A stretch of 33,444 nucleotides of DNA from Succinivibrio dextrinosolvens (GTDB lineage: Bacteria > Pseudomonadota > Gammaproteobacteria > Enterobacterales > Succinivibrionaceae): the NCBI RefSeq assembly GCF_900116345.1, contig NZ_FPAH01000031.1, positions 1 through 33,444 of the forward strand, read 5' to 3'. The translations under genes and the position numbers were made by a program. A model generated the notes under the pieces. The model worked only from the letters and a program-made list of their open reading frames with translations, made no database searches and was not told the origin of the DNA. This document shows, piece by piece, positions 32,950 to 33,444 of the stretch (within the stretch, counting starts at the first letter, position 1; every line of letters starts with the position of its first letter).

Positions 32950-33444
32950 TTAAGCCTTAAACTTATCAAGATACCATTCAACAGTCTTAACAATACCGGT
33001 ATCGAAAGTTTCATCAGCCTTCCAGCCTAATTCATTTACAATCTTGGTTGGGTCGATTGCATAACGTAAGTCATGACCAGCTCTGTCCTGCACAAAGGTT
33101 ATGAGTTCAGCATAGGACTTTCCATCCTTACGTGGTCTCTTCTCATCCAGAATTGAGCAGATGGTATTTACTATAGTGATATTATTGCGCTCGTTATGAC
33201 CGCCAATATTGTAGGTCTCACCTGACTTGCCCTTGTGGAAGATTAAGTCAATTGCCTTACAGTGGTCCAGTACATATAACCAGTCACGTACATTCAGTCC
33301 TTTGCCGTATACAGGCAGTGACTTAAGATTTAAGGCATTCTCAATGATATGAGGAATGAGCTTCTCATGATTCTGCTTTGGTCCATAATTGTTTGAGCAG
33401 TTAGAGGTGGTTACATTCATGCCATAGGTATGATGATATGCTCT
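32950..33444 (-). CDS. rfbB: dTDP-glucose 4,6-dehydratase, C-terminal part (5' end outside window)
   Basis: RmlB/RfbB converts dTDP-glucose to dTDP-4-keto-6-deoxy-glucose, the branch point for rhamnose and dTDP amino sugars. The frame continues to the window end (RAYHHTYGMNVTTSNCSNNYGP), so the internal ATG at 33420 is not the true start. The segments TSNCSNNYGPKQNHEKLIPHI, LPVYGKGLNVRDWLYVLDHC, GETYNIGGHNERNN and RAGHDLRYAIDPTKI (parts of the substrate-binding C-terminal half) closely match RmlB. About 164 residues are seen, under half of the usual ~350. The N-terminal NAD-binding half lies beyond the window. Confidence 0.93.
   Translation of the reverse strand, partial: RAYHHTYGMNVTTSNCSNNYGPKQNHEKLIPHIIENALNLKSLPVYGKGLNVRDWLYVLDHCKAIDLIFHKGKSGETYNIGGHNERNNITIVNTICSILDEKRPRKDGKSYAELITFVQDRAGHDLRYAIDPTKIVNELGWKADETFDTGIVKTVEWYLDKFKA

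Noticed and set aside
1-33444. tRNA or rRNA genes
   Set aside because: The longer intergenic regions were checked by eye for cloverleaf or rRNA-like sequence and none was seen.

Overview
The window looks like chromosome of a low-GC, Gram-negative, flagellated gammaproteobacterium. Evidence: Kdo/lipid A genes (kdsB, lpxK), a trimeric-type general porin ending in Phe, a YccT/DUF2057 periplasmic protein, an apt-dnaX gene pair as in enteric bacteria, flagellin and a chemoreceptor. Gene content and base composition would fit the Succinivibrionaceae/Aeromonadales, but that placement is inference, not proven by the sequence.

Layout. 1-2900: tail of an unidentified gene, a possible gene relic, and an ISAs1-like insertion sequence (about 815-2755) with ~100-bp inverted ends, an 11-bp target duplication and a transposase broken by one frameshift and one stop. 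2901-8292: minus-strand housekeeping and motility genes (lpxK then kdsB; truB; flagellin; an orphan ParA-type ATPase). 8592-11399: plus-strand PotF-like polyamine-binding protein, a 23-bp tandem repeat array, and a DUF4143 ATPase. 11547-15871: minus-strand apt-dnaX. 15966-22148: plus-strand HAD phosphatase, porin, DUF2057 protein, two family-2 glycosyltransferases and a methyl-accepting chemotaxis protein. 22252-26658: minus-strand surface-sugar genes (glycosyltransferase, FdtA-like ketoisomerase, WaaE-like glycosyltransferase), then uvrC. 26774-29853: methionine ABC importer, with metQ split from metNI. 30038-32053: an unusual membrane protein. 32146-33444: glycosyltransferase and the 3' part of rfbB/rmlB.

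How they fit together. Many genes serve the envelope: KdsB and LpxK supply Kdo and lipid A steps; at least four glycosyltransferases, RmlB and an FdtA-like enzyme point to LPS core or O-antigen sugars built from dTDP-4-keto-6-deoxyglucose. PotF-like and MetNIQ proteins are nutrient importers.

Most interesting points: (1) dnaX has a run of ten A at the end of domain III. The zero frame stops at once, giving a 377-residue gamma-like protein, whereas the -1 frame stays open for 2.6 kb and ends in a recognisable tau C-terminal domain. Full-length tau (about 1247 residues, with a ~700-residue acidic Ser-rich linker) therefore needs recoding or slippage, the reverse of the E. coli logic. (2) A 671-residue protein has four YI(T/A)PG repeats in a disordered N-terminal half and a membrane domain weakly resembling a CobS that has lost its Asp motif. 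(3) The flagellin has three cysteines in its D1 core. (4) There are several unexplained repeat arrays and long palindromes in intergenic DNA.
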